From an uncultured Acidimicrobiaceae bacterium (GTDB lineage: Bacteria; Actinomycetota; Acidimicrobiia; Acidimicrobiales; RAAP-2), in assembly GCA_903894295.1 (NCBI GenBank), contig CAITPI010000113.1, positions 1 to 61,796 on the forward strand: a DNA stretch of 61,796 nt, written 5' to 3'. The notes beneath the pieces are model-generated. The model was not told the DNA's origin, ran no database searches, and saw nothing but the letters and a program-made list of their open reading frames with translations. Position 1 is the stretch's first letter, and every line of letters starts with the position of its first letter. A program made the translations under genes and the position numbers. Positions 24,586 through 33,098 of the stretch are shown here, piece by piece.

Positions 24586-26415
24586 ATGGCATCGGACGCA
24601 GAGTTCCCTTCGGCGTCAGCCCGGGAGACCATTGTCTTCTGCTGGAACCAGATCGGGCGCCATCGGCGTCAACTGGTCGTCTCGTGGGTGTTCATCGCCT
24701 TGGCTGTCCTTGACGCCGATCTCGTCTGTCCACTGATCTTTGCCTCGGTTCTCAGTCGGGTGGCCTCCCTGCCGGCCCATGGCCACGCCAGCGAAGGTCA
24801 CACCTTTGCCTCGTTGCTGGTGGCCTACGCCCTGGCCGGCCTGGTGTCGGTCGGACTCTGGCGGATTGCCGGGTGGAACCAGTGGGGTTCGTCGCTGCGC
24901 TCGTTCTCGCAAGGCACCACGAACGGCTACCGGCACCTGCTGACCCTCAGCTACCGCTGGCACATGGACCATCCGGCCGGAGAAGTCATCTCGGCCCTCG
25001 GCAACTTCTCGTGGGCGTTCGTCGACATGATCGACAGTTTTTCGTGGGGACTCCTTCCCGTCGCGATGGTCCTGCTGGCGGCCCTTGGGGTGCTGGCGGT
25101 GGTGGCGTGGCCCGCCGCGCTGGCCCTGCTGGTCATGGTCGGAGGCTTCGTCTGGGTCATGGCCCGCCGGCTGCCGTTGGTCCGGGCCGCATCCCAGGAG
25201 TTCGAGGACTTCCACTCCCAGGCCACCGGCGTGGTGGCCGACACCGTGACCAACCTGATGGCGGTGCGGACGGCGGCCGCCGAGCCCCGGGAGCGGCAAC
25301 GGGTGGATGATCTCATGGACCAGTCGGTCCGGGCCGACCTGCGGGCCCGTTCCATCTTCATGCGCACCCAGTTGCAGCTCGAGTCGTCGATCGTGGTCGG
25401 AACCTTTCTGGCCCTCCTGGCCGGCAGCTGGATGGCGGTTCACCACTGGGCCTCGACGGCCATCGTCTACCTGATCCTCTACTACGCCGCCCAGGTGGCA
25501 TTGCAGCTCCAGCAGTCCTTTGAGTCCCTGCGGAACTTCACCCGCTGTCTGGGCCGGGCGGCCAAGTTCACGGCCATCTCCGAGGTGGCCCCCGAAGTTG
25601 TCGACGCCGACGACGCAACGGCCCTCGTGGTCAGTTCGGGCCGGGTGTCCTTTTCCGATGTCCGGTTCTCCTACCGGTCGACGTCGGAACTCTTCGCCGG
25701 ACTCACCCTCGAGGTGGAACCAGGTGAGCACGTGGCGCTCGTCGGCCCGTCCGGTTCGGGCAAGTCGACACTGTCCAAGTTGCTCCTCAGGTTCATGGAC
25801 ATCGAGAACGGAACGATTGCCGTCGACGGGCAGGACATCCGTTCGGTGACCCTGACCTCGCTGCGCCAGGGCATCAGCTACGTGCCACAGGATCCCCAAC
25901 TCCTCCATCGCACGATTGCCGAGAACATCTGTTACGGCCTTGCTGCTCCCAGCGACGCCGACGGTCGGCTCGGCCCGGTTCTTGATCCGGATCTGGTGGC
26001 CGAAGTGGGACGGGCCGCCCACGTGGAAGAGTTCATCCAGGATCTGCCGGACCGGTACGACACCCTGGTCGGGGAGCGGGGACTCAAACTCTCGGGTGGC
26101 CAGCGCCAACGGGTGGCCATTGCCCAGGCCATGGCCAAGCGGGCACCGATTCTCGTTCTCGACGAGGCAACGTCGGCCCTCGACTCGGAATCGGAGCACC
26201 TGGTCCAGGAGGCCCTGTGGCGTCTCATGGAGAACACCACCGCCGTCGTCATCGCCCATCGGCTCTCCACCATCGCCCGGATGGACCGGATCATCGTCCT
26301 GGAACAAGGTCGGATCGTCCAGGAGGGCAGCCACCAGGCACTCCTCGCCGAAGGGCCGGAAGGGCTCTATGGACGCCTCTGGCGGCACCAGTCCGGCGGA
26401 TTCCTGGTCGACTGA
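24586..26415 (+). CDS. ABC exporter half-transporter (membrane domain fused to ATPase)
   Basis: A 609-residue protein. The N-terminal 320 residues hold about six membrane helices of the type I exporter fold. The ATPase begins near 345 (RVSFSDVRFSYRS) with Walker A GPSGSGKSTLSKLL, Q-loop YVPQDPQL, signature LSGGQRQRVAIAQAM, Walker B ILVLDEATSALD and switch His in VIAHRLSTI. It would act as a homodimer, or with a partner not encoded next door. Lipids, peptides and drugs are all possible cargo. It splits sufB from sufD together with the preceding genes. Confidence 0.9.
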   Translation: MASDAEFPSASARETIVFCWNQIGRHRRQLVVSWVFIALAVLDADLVCPLIFASVLSRVASLPAHGHASEGHTFASLLVAYALAGLVSVGLWRIAGWNQWGSSLRSFSQGTTNGYRHLLTLSYRWHMDHPAGEVISALGNFSWAFVDMIDSFSWGLLPVAMVLLAALGVLAVVAWPAALALLVMVGGFVWVMARRLPLVRAASQEFEDFHSQATGVVADTVTNLMAVRTAAAEPRERQRVDDLMDQSVRADLRARSIFMRTQLQLESSIVVGTFLALLAGSWMAVHHWASTAIVYLILYYAAQVALQLQQSFESLRNFTRCLGRAAKFTAISEVAPEVVDADDATALVVSSGRVSFSDVRFSYRSTSELFAGLTLEVEPGEHVALVGPSGSGKSTLSKLLLRFMDIENGTIAVDGQDIRSVTLTSLRQGISYVPQDPQLLHRTIAENICYGLAAPSDADGRLGPVLDPDLVAEVGRAAHVEEFIQDLPDRYDTLVGERGLKLSGGQRQRVAIAQAMAKRAPILVLDEATSALDSESEHLVQEALWRLMENTTAVVIAHRLSTIARMDRIIVLEQGRIVQEGSHQALLAEGPEGLYGRLWRHQSGGFLVD

Positions 26416-26457
26416 GCCGTCCGGTCGCAGCCCGTCGGGCCGTCGGGTCGGGCCGAC

Positions 26458-26463
26458 TAGAAT
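26458..26463 (+). promoter_or_regulatory. -10 box TAGAAT upstream of sufD
   Basis: TAGAAT lies about 70 bases before the ATG at 26531. It implies that sufD, the Rieske gene and the first sufC have their own promoter and a leader of about 60 bases. No matching -35 box is seen. Confidence 0.45.
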
Positions 26464-26530
26464 GGGGGTTCGTTTGCTGGACCGCTCCGGGCACAAGGCC
26501 CCAAAGGCCGGCAGGCAACATCACTCGCCC

Positions 26531-27853
26531 ATGCCCCTCGCCGACCCCCCAGCCCTTGACGGGCCCTCCTGGATGAACGAGCGCCGGACCGCGTCCCGCC
26601 AGGCGCTGGCGGAGGCCCGCTGGCCAACGAGCCGGGATGAAGTGTGGCGCTACAGCCGAATCGACGAGTTCGATCGGGACCGCTTCACGCCGGCCCGACG
26701 CTCGGGTGTGGTTGATGCCGGAGTTGGCCGTTCGCTCTCCGAGCAGGTTCACGCCTTGGCCGGAGAGTTCGGGCCCCGTTCCGCCCTGCTGGTCACCCTG
26801 GACGGTGTCCTTACCACCGTCTCTTCCACGCTGGCGGGCGACGTGGCCTACATCGGCAAGCTGGCGGACAGTTCCGATGGTGAAGTTCTCATCGCTTCGA
26901 CGGTCGGTGGCGCCAAGGACTTCGTCCTGATGAACGATGTCGAGTGCATCGACCCGCTGCTCATCGACGTCGGCGAAGGTTGCAACATCGCCGATCCGGT
27001 GGTGGTGATCCATGTGGTCACCGGGGAAGAGGGGTCGGCCACCTTCCCCCGGACGGTTGTGCGCGTCAAGGCCGGAGGTCACCTGGCACTGGTCGAGGCG
27101 GTGGTTGATGTCCACTCGCCCCTGCTTCGGCCGACCTCGACCAACGTTCTGGCGACGCCTCCGGGTGAGCGGATGGTGGCACCGGTGACCGAACTGGTCC
27201 TCGACGAGAACGCCACCCTCGACTATGTGGGTATCCAGTCGCTCTCGGGCGCCACCTGGCAGTTCGCCCACCAGTCAAGCCGCATCGATGCCGGGGCGGT
27301 CATGCGGAGTTTTGTCGTGGCTCTCGGCGGGAACTACGCCCGGCTCCGCACCGACTCGCTTCTGATGGGACAAGGCGGCCGATCCGAACTGCGGGCCGCC
27401 TTCATCGGCCGCGACGACCAGATGCTCGACTTCCGGACGCTTCAGGACCATGCGGCACCCAAGACGGTGAGTGACCTGCTGTTCATGGGAGCCGTGACCG
27501 ACCGCGCCCACTCCGTCTACAGCGGACTGATCCGGGTACGCAACGGTGCGGTGAAGTCCGACGCCCGTCAGACCAACCACAACCTGGTGCTGAATGAAGG
27601 CGCCCATGCGGACTCGGTGCCCAATCTGGACATCCTGGAGAACGACGTGGCCTGCAGTCACGGATCGACGGTGGGCCCGGTCGACGAAGACCAGCTCTAC
27701 TACCTGGCCTCCCGTGGCATCGAGCCGGGCGAGGCGGAGCGGCTCATCGTTGGCGGATTCTTCGCCAGTATCGCCGAACAGACCCCGGTGGCCGGGACCC
27801 AGGCGTTGATCGCCCGGGCGCTGGCGGCCCGAACGGAGTTGGCCCATGACTGA
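26531..27853 (+). CDS. sufD: Fe-S cluster assembly protein SufD
   Basis: A 440-residue partner of SufB. The N-terminus includes RWPTSRDEVWRYSRIDEFD, the usual SufD 'trp-arg' start. The beta-helix core has LVLDENATLDYVGIQSL and RTDSLLMGQGGRSELRAAFI. The C-terminus SDARQTNHNLVLNEGAHADS, then VACSHGSTVGPVDEDQLYYL, is diagnostic, with the His near the SufC-binding end. The start could instead be the ATG at 26573 (MNERR). The Rieske gene overlaps its 3' end by eight bases. Confidence 0.9.
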   Translation: MPLADPPALDGPSWMNERRTASRQALAEARWPTSRDEVWRYSRIDEFDRDRFTPARRSGVVDAGVGRSLSEQVHALAGEFGPRSALLVTLDGVLTTVSSTLAGDVAYIGKLADSSDGEVLIASTVGGAKDFVLMNDVECIDPLLIDVGEGCNIADPVVVIHVVTGEEGSATFPRTVVRVKAGGHLALVEAVVDVHSPLLRPTSTNVLATPPGERMVAPVTELVLDENATLDYVGIQSLSGATWQFAHQSSRIDAGAVMRSFVVALGGNYARLRTDSLLMGQGGRSELRAAFIGRDDQMLDFRTLQDHAAPKTVSDLLFMGAVTDRAHSVYSGLIRVRNGAVKSDARQTNHNLVLNEGAHADSVPNLDILENDVACSHGSTVGPVDEDQLYYLASRGIEPGEAERLIVGGFFASIAEQTPVAGTQALIARALAARTELAHD

Positions 27854-28172
27854 ATCCGGCGACCGGTTGAAGCTCTGTGACCGGGATGACCTCGCTCCCG
27901 GGGAGGCCCGCCGCATCGACGTCGGTGGTCTGCGGATCGCCCTCGTCCGGATCGGGGACGAGTTCCATGCCATCGGGGACCGCTGCAGCCACGAGGACTT
28001 TTCGCTGGCCGATGGTGAAGTGCTGACCGCCGAGTGCGAGATCGAGTGTGCCAGGCACGGCTCCACCTTCGACCTGCGCAGTGGTGCGCCATGTTCGTTT
28101 CCGGCCACCAAGCCGGTGCCCGTCTACACCCTCGCCCTGGAAGGCAACGCGGTCTATGTGGTGGTGCCATGA
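27846..28172 (+). CDS. Rieske [2Fe-2S] ferredoxin in the suf operon
   Basis: A 108-residue Rieske protein. The ligands are Cys47 and His49 (RCSHED) and Cys68 and His71 (ECARHG), in the CxH-x18-CxxH spacing of ferredoxins paired with non-haem oxygenases. A closing strand VYTLALEGNAVYVVVP completes the fold. In actinobacterial suf operons such a protein often lies between sufD and sufC and may supply electrons for cluster building. It overlaps sufD by eight bases and sufC by four (ATGA). Confidence 0.9.
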   Translation: MTESGDRLKLCDRDDLAPGEARRIDVGGLRIALVRIGDEFHAIGDRCSHEDFSLADGEVLTAECEIECARHGSTFDLRSGAPCSFPATKPVPVYTLALEGNAVYVVVP

Positions 28173-28915
28173 GCAGCGGTGAACTGGTCATCGAGGACCT
28201 CTGTGCCGGGATTCCCGGTCGGGAGATCCTGAAGGGGGTGTCGCTCACGGTTCGCAGCGGCGAAGTCCATGCCGTCATGGGCCCGAACGGTTGCGGCAAG
28301 AGCACCCTGGCCCACGTCCTGATGGGCCGGCCCGGCTACGAAGTGCTTTCGGGGCGGGTCACCCTGGACGGTGTCGACCTGCTGGCCCTGCCGACCTGGC
28401 AGCGGGCCCGGGCGGGACTCTTCCTCGCCATGCAGCACCCCATCGAAGTGCCCGGAGTCACCCTGGTCGATGCACTGGGGGCGGGACGGCCCGACGTTCC
28501 GGCGGACGAAGTCGGGCCACAGTTCAAGCCGGTGGACGAGCGCCTGGCCGAACAGGCCGACCGGATCGGCTTTGACCGCCGGTTTCTCGAGCGTCCGCTC
28601 AACGTCGACCTGTCCGGCGGCGAGCGCAAGCGGAACGAGACGCTCCAGATGACGGTGCTCGAACCCCGCTTCGCCGTGCTCGACGAGATCGACTCGGGTC
28701 TGGATGTCGACGCCCTGGCGGCGGTCGGCCGCCGGGTGCTAGAGGCCACCGCCGAGTGGGGTCTTGGTGTCCTCGCCATCACCCACTTCCGTCGCCTGCT
28801 TGACGTGTTGCCGCCCGATGTCGTGCACGTCATGGCCGATGGCAAGGTGGTGGCGACCGGCGACCGGTCGCTCGCCGACCTCGTCGACAAGTCGGGATAC
28901 GCCGGGTACCGCTGA
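28169..28915 (+). CDS. sufC: SufC-type ATPase, divergent copy
   Basis: A 248-residue ABC ATPase. It has Walker A GPNGCGKSTLAHVL, Q-loop FLAMQHPIEVPGV, signature LSGGERKRNE, Walker B FAVLDEIDSGLDVDAL and switch AITHFRRLLD. SufC drives shape changes in SufB-SufD during cluster assembly. Compared with the second copy at 32187 it departs from SufC consensus in the Q-loop (QHP for QEP) and Walker B (DEID for DETD or DESD). Its position directly after sufD and the Rieske gene argues that it belongs to that SufD complex. Confidence 0.85.
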   Translation: MSSGELVIEDLCAGIPGREILKGVSLTVRSGEVHAVMGPNGCGKSTLAHVLMGRPGYEVLSGRVTLDGVDLLALPTWQRARAGLFLAMQHPIEVPGVTLVDALGAGRPDVPADEVGPQFKPVDERLAEQADRIGFDRRFLERPLNVDLSGGERKRNETLQMTVLEPRFAVLDEIDSGLDVDALAAVGRRVLEATAEWGLGVLAITHFRRLLDVLPPDVVHVMADGKVVATGDRSLADLVDKSGYAGYR

Positions 28916-29007
28916 GGAGCGATGGCCGGCCTGTTCGAAACGGGACCGGCCAGCCACGGCGCCACCAGCAGGGCCGGGGCGTCACGCCCATGGCGCAAGG
29001 CAACCGG

Positions 29008-29013
29008 TAGCGT
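29008..29013 (+). promoter_or_regulatory. -10 box TAGCGT, leaderless promoter of the LCP gene
   Basis: TAGCGT ends six bases before the ATG at 29020. Confidence 0.6.
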
Positions 29014-29019
29014 TTGACC

Positions 29020-30234
29020 ATGTCCGCCCGCCGCGCCCACAGCGCCAAAGCCCGCCGCAAGGAGGCCCGTCGGCCCCATCGTCGGCGCCGGTGGGTCGAC
29101 CGGGTCCTGCTTGCCCTCGTGGTCGTGGTGGCGGCGGCCCTCGTGGCAGTGGCCGGGACGGATTACTACGTCACCTACCGCTTCAACCAGGTCACCAAGG
29201 TTTCGGTCACCCACCTGAAGGTGGTGCCGGTGGGACTTCCCTTCAACGTGCTTCTGATCGGATCCGACTCCCGGTCCGGCTTGACCGGCGGCCAGTATGG
29301 ATCGGCATCCTCGGTGACCGGCCAGCGTAGTGACGTGGTGAAGATCCTCCATGTCGTCCCGGCCACGGGCCAGATCCGGGTGCTGTCGATTCCCCGGGAC
29401 ACCGTGGTGGCCATCGCCGGCGACACGACCGATTTCGGTCATTACAACCGGATCAATGCCACCTACAACGCCGGGCCCAGCCAACTGGTCCAGACCATCG
29501 AGAACAACTTCGGCATCCCGATCGAACACGTGGTCCAGATCGACTTCGGCGGCTTCCAGAGCGCCGTCGATGCCGTCGGTGGCATCAATCTGGACTTCAC
29601 CTATCCGGCCCGGGACTACTACTCCGGACTCGACGTGGGAGCTGGATGCCAGCATCTGGACGGGAACCAGGCGCTGGCGGTGGCACGAAGCCGTCACTAC
29701 CAGTACTACGAAGGCGGCTACTGGCAGTACGACGGAACCAGTGATTTCGGCCGCATCCAGCGGCAGAATGCGTTCCTGAAGGCGTTGATCAACCAGGCCG
29801 AGGGTAAGTACAACCCGTTGACGCTCAATGCCTTCATCTCCTCGGTGGCCCACGGTGTGACCATCGACTCGAGTTTCAAAGTCTCCGATCTGGTGAATCT
29901 GGCCGGACAGTTCCACAAGTTCGCATCGTCCAGCCTCGAGACCCAGACGTTGCCGACCTACTCGCAGGCCTCGTCGACTTTCGCTGGCCTGGGGGATGTG
30001 CTCTACGTTCAGGAGCCGGAAGCAAACTCGGTCATCACGACGTTCCTCGGAGGACCTCCCGGGGTGGCAACCACGCCACCGCCGGATCCCTACGGCTCTC
30101 CGGTGAGCGTCGGTGCGAGCGGAACCACCGGTTCATCGGGGGCCACGGCGACCACGGTGGCGGGGGCCACCGGTACGGCGCCGACCACCACGACCACGGC
30201 ACCGCCCCCGGATTTTGATCCGACGCCCTGTTGA
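29020..30234 (+). CDS. LytR-CpsA-Psr (LCP) family cell-wall glycopolymer transferase
   Basis: A 404-residue membrane-anchored protein. A basic N-terminus (RRKEARRPHRRRR) precedes one transmembrane helix (VLLALVVVVAAALVAVAG). The LCP domain then follows with LLIGSDSRSG, the polyprenyl-phosphate site VLSIPRDTVV, HYNRINATYNAGP, VVQIDFGGFQSAVDAVGGI and the Arg-rich VARSRHY. LCP proteins attach teichoic acids, capsular sugars or arabinogalactan to peptidoglycan. The C-terminal 70 residues are Thr/Pro/Gly-rich, probably a wall-spanning linker. The LytR_C domain seen in some homologues is missing. I chose ATG 29020 over TTG 29014 because of the -10 box. Confidence 0.9.
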   Translation: MSARRAHSAKARRKEARRPHRRRRWVDRVLLALVVVVAAALVAVAGTDYYVTYRFNQVTKVSVTHLKVVPVGLPFNVLLIGSDSRSGLTGGQYGSASSVTGQRSDVVKILHVVPATGQIRVLSIPRDTVVAIAGDTTDFGHYNRINATYNAGPSQLVQTIENNFGIPIEHVVQIDFGGFQSAVDAVGGINLDFTYPARDYYSGLDVGAGCQHLDGNQALAVARSRHYQYYEGGYWQYDGTSDFGRIQRQNAFLKALINQAEGKYNPLTLNAFISSVAHGVTIDSSFKVSDLVNLAGQFHKFASSSLETQTLPTYSQASSTFAGLGDVLYVQEPEANSVITTFLGGPPGVATTPPPDPYGSPVSVGASGTTGSSGATATTVAGATGTAPTTTTTAPPPDFDPTPC

Positions 30235-30308
30235 GCCCCGGCGGAGGAGAACCGGATCCCCGGGACTGCCGTCCGGAGCGGGGTCGTCTTGCCGACCTGG
30301 CCCCTGAT

Positions 30309-30806
30309 TCAGGTCTCTCCGAGTTCGTCGAGTCCCTGGGCCAACGTGTTCCACGACAAGGTGGCGCACTTGATACGGACCGGGAACTTCACCACTCCCT
30401 GCAAGGCCGCCAGCTCGCCGATCGCGTTGATGTCGATCGCCATGGGTTCGACCAGAGTGTCTCCCACCGACTTCCCGCCGTCGCCGGCCGGGAGGGTCGC
30501 TTCATGGATGGACATCATGCCCTTGAAGGTCTGGATCAGCTCCCTGACCTCGGGCACCGACTTGCCCTTCACGGCGGCCGACATCAGCGAGGCCGAGGAC
30601 TGGCTGATCGAGCATCCGGTGCCGGCGATCTTGATGTCGGCCAGGGCCCCGTCTTCGACGAGCAGGCTGACAACGATCTCGTCACCGCAGAGCGGGTTGA
30701 AGCCTTCGATCCGGTGGGCCGGCGGGCACTCGAGCTCGCCCCGGTTCCGCGGTGAGCGGTAATGGTCCAGGATGATCTCCCGGTAGAGGTCTTCGAGGCC
30801 GGGCAT
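30309..30806 (-). CDS. sufU: SufU, sulfur-transfer/Fe-S assembly protein
   Basis: A 165-residue IscU-like protein of the SufU branch. It carries the Zn/sulfur-acceptor residues Cys40 and Asp42 (NPLCGDEI), Cys65 (GTGCSISQSSASL) and Cys147 (RIKCATLSW). A SufU-specific insertion lies between the second and third motifs (EATLPAGDGGKSVGDTLVEP). SufU takes persulfide sulfur from SufS. It lies 136 bases downstream of sufS on the same strand and may also have its own promoter at 30842. Confidence 0.95.
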   Translation of the reverse strand: MPGLEDLYREIILDHYRSPRNRGELECPPAHRIEGFNPLCGDEIVVSLLVEDGALADIKIAGTGCSISQSSASLMSAAVKGKSVPEVRELIQTFKGMMSIHEATLPAGDGGKSVGDTLVEPMAIDINAIGELAALQGVVKFPVRIKCATLSWNTLAQGLDELGET

Positions 30807-30841
30807 CAGGCCGTCATTTCACACGTTGGATACACACCCTC

Positions 30842-30847
30842 AGCGTA
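30842..30847 (-). promoter_or_regulatory. Possible -10 box TACGCT upstream of sufU
   Basis: TACGCT on the minus strand lies 35 bases before the ATG at 30806, within the sufS-sufU gap. It would give a short leader. The hexamer is the same as in the leaderless promoters, but here a leader is required. Confidence 0.35.
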
Positions 30848-30942
30848 GTGTGCCGGTCCCGACGGCCAACGCAAGGCAACGCCCCGTCCGGGGTCCACGA
30901 TCCCGCTGGTGCCATGGGTCGGAACACCGCTGTTCGCCGGGC

Positions 30943-32196
30943 TCACGAAAAGAACTCCCGGGCGTGTTGGAGGGCTTCGGCGAGTACGTCGACGTCGGCC
31001 TCGTCGTTGTAGGGACCGAACGACGCCCGGGCGGTGGCGTTGACGCCCAGACGGCGCATGAGGGGCTTGGCGCAGTGGTGGCCGGCCCGCACGCACACTC
31101 CGTACTCGTCGAGGATCTGGGAGATGTCGTGGGGATGGACGTCACCGAGGGCAAACGAGATCACGCCTCCACGGTCCGCCGGATCCGGAGGTCCGAAAAT
31201 GGTGATGTCGGTTCCGAAGCGGTCCCGCAGCAAGCCCATGGCGTAGGTCGTGAGGTCGATCTCATGTTGGCGGACGGCCGGCATGGTGAGACCTTCCAGG
31301 TAGGCCACCGCCGCTTCGAGGCCGATGGCTTCGGTGATGGGCGGGGTGCCGGCTTCGAACCGCCAGGGAATCTCGTTGGGGGTGAACCCGTCCTTGCGGA
31401 CGTCGAGGATCATCTCGCCGCCACCGAGAAAGGGAGGCAGGCTCTCGAGAATCTCCCTCCGGCCCCACAGGATGCCGATGCCGGTCGGGCCCAGCATCTT
31501 GTGGGCGCCGAACGCCACAAAGTCGGCCCCGAAGGCCGTGACGTCGGTCGGCAGGTGCGGCACCGCCTGGGCAGCATCGACCACCACCACCGCTCCGGCC
31601 CGATGGGCCGCTTCGGCCACCTGGGCCACCGGATTGATGGTGCCGAGCACGTTCGACATGGCCGTGAGGCCGACCAGCCGGGCCCCGTCGACCAGCGCCT
31701 CGAGGTCGTCGAACACCAGTTGGCCGTCGTCGTCGACCGGGATCCACCGGATCTCGAGTGCCCGCTCGGCTGCCAGCATCTGCCAGGGAACGATGTTGGC
31801 GTGGTGCTCCATCTCGGTCAGGACGATGACATCTCCCGGGTGGAGATGGGTCCGTCCCCAGGTGTGGGCCACCAGGTTCAGGCACTCGGTGGTGTTCTTG
31901 GCAAAGACGATCTCGTGGGCGGGATCAGGAGCGCCGACGAAGCGTCCGACGGCCACCCGGGCCGATTCGAACAACCGGGTCGCCTCTTCGGCGATGGTGT
32001 AGACCCCGCGGTGCACGTTGGCGTGGGTCGTTTCGTCGTAGTGACGCATCGCATCGAGGACCGATCGGGGCCGCTGGGAGGAGGCCGCCGAATCCAGATA
32101 GACGATCGGCTTCCCGTGGACGGTCCGGGCGAGGAGCGGGAAGTCCTTCCGCACGGCGGCCACGTCAAAGGCAGTGGTGGATTCGCTCAGCGCCAC
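30943..32196 (-). CDS. sufS: Cysteine desulfurase SufS (class II)
   Basis: A 417-residue PLP enzyme that takes sulfur from cysteine and passes it to SufU. Landmarks are YLDSAASSQRP (33-43), HANVHRGVYTIAEEAT, TEMEHHANIVPW, VDAAQAVPHLPTDV, Lys233 for PLP in FGAHKMLGPTGIGIL and the catalytic Cys375 in VRAGHHCAKPLM. The short lobe around the Cys is the class II (SufS) type, as expected with SufU. It overlaps the upstream sufC by 10 bases. Confidence 0.95.
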   Translation of the reverse strand: MALSESTTAFDVAAVRKDFPLLARTVHGKPIVYLDSAASSQRPRSVLDAMRHYDETTHANVHRGVYTIAEEATRLFESARVAVGRFVGAPDPAHEIVFAKNTTECLNLVAHTWGRTHLHPGDVIVLTEMEHHANIVPWQMLAAERALEIRWIPVDDDGQLVFDDLEALVDGARLVGLTAMSNVLGTINPVAQVAEAAHRAGAVVVVDAAQAVPHLPTDVTAFGADFVAFGAHKMLGPTGIGILWGRREILESLPPFLGGGEMILDVRKDGFTPNEIPWRFEAGTPPITEAIGLEAAVAYLEGLTMPAVRQHEIDLTTYAMGLLRDRFGTDITIFGPPDPADRGGVISFALGDVHPHDISQILDEYGVCVRAGHHCAKPLMRRLGVNATARASFGPYNDEADVDVLAEALQHAREFFS

Positions 32197-32972
32197 GCGT
32201 CATACCCTTCTGCTTCCAGCCGGGCTGCCAGTTCGGGACCACCTTGAGCCACGATCACGCCGTCCACCAGAAGATGGACAACGTCGGCGTGCAGCTCGTC
32301 CAGCATGCGCTGGTAGTGCGAAATGACGAGCACTCCGAGTTCGGGTCGGACCTCCCGCACGGTATTCACCCCCCGGGCCACGGCCCGGAGTGCGTCCACA
32401 TCAAGGCCGGAGTCGGTCTCGTCGAGCACGGCGAGATCCGGATCGAGCATGGCCATCTGGAGGATTTCGTTGCGCTTCTTCTCGCCGCCCGAGAAACCTT
32501 CGTTCAGGTGCCGCTCGCCGAAGGCGGGATCCATGCCGAGCTTGTCCATCCACTCCATCATCATCAGGCGGACTTCGAGTACCGAGAGGTCCATCCCCCG
32601 ACGGGCCGAAAGGGCCTGCCGCAGGAACTGGATGACCGGGACGCCTCCGATCGCTTCGGGCTCCTGGAAGGCGAGGAACAACCCTGCCTTGCCCCGCACA
32701 TCGGTGGGCCAGGACGTGATGTCCTCGCCGCGGAACCGGACCGACCCGGCCGTCACCTCGTAGGAAGGGTGTCCGAGGAGCACGTTGGACAGGGTCGACT
32801 TGCCCGAACCGTTCGGTCCCATCAGGGCATGGACCTGACCGGCCTGGACTGACAGGTTGACGCCCTTCAGGATGGGCTGGCCCTCCACCGAGACGTGGAG
32901 ATTGTCGATGACAAGCAGCGGCGGAGTGGTGCCGTCTTCAGTGCGGTTCCTGGCCGCTTCGGTGTCGCTCAC
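32187..32972 (-). CDS. sufC: SufC ATPase, canonical copy
   Basis: A 261-residue ABC ATPase close to the SufC consensus. It has Walker A GPNGSGKSTLSNVLLGHPSY, Q-loop FLAFQEPEAIGGV, signature FSGGEKKRNEILQMAMLDP, Walker B AVLDETDSGLDVDAL and switch VISHYQRMLDEL. It heads the minus-strand unit sufC-sufS-sufU. Two complete SufC proteins in one SUF region is unusual. This copy has the more typical sequence, while the one at 28169 sits beside sufD. The GTG start follows a leaderless -10 box. Confidence 0.9.
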   Translation of the reverse strand: MSDTEAARNRTEDGTTPPLLVIDNLHVSVEGQPILKGVNLSVQAGQVHALMGPNGSGKSTLSNVLLGHPSYEVTAGSVRFRGEDITSWPTDVRGKAGLFLAFQEPEAIGGVPVIQFLRQALSARRGMDLSVLEVRLMMMEWMDKLGMDPAFGERHLNEGFSGGEKKRNEILQMAMLDPDLAVLDETDSGLDVDALRAVARGVNTVREVRPELGVLVISHYQRMLDELHADVVHLLVDGVIVAQGGPELAARLEAEGYDAWR

Positions 32973-32979
32973 GCCCTTG

Positions 32980-32985
32980 ACCTTA
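32980..32985 (-). promoter_or_regulatory. -10 box TAAGGT, leaderless promoter of the sufC-sufS unit
   Basis: On the minus strand TAAGGT ends seven bases before the GTG at 32972. Confidence 0.55.
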
Positions 32986-33086
32986 CTCCCATCCCGGGAT
33001 TTCTCCTACGGCCGGAGTGGGAATGTACGGAAGGACGACGGAGGGGACCAACGAATCGGACCAGCGGAGCGGCAAGGTGGGTCCAC

Positions 33087-33092
33087 TACGCT
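33087..33092 (+). promoter_or_regulatory. -10 box TACGCT, leaderless promoter of the debranching-type gene
   Basis: TACGCT ends six bases before the ATG at 33099. It decides the start: the frame is open upstream to 32895, but that part overlaps the divergent sufC. Confidence 0.6.
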
Positions 33093-33098
33093 TGGATC

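Noticed and set aside
24616-26496. A 626-codon open frame opposite the ABC exporter
   Set aside because: It is an antisense artefact of GC-biased third positions. The plus strand encodes a complete exporter with all ATPase motifs.
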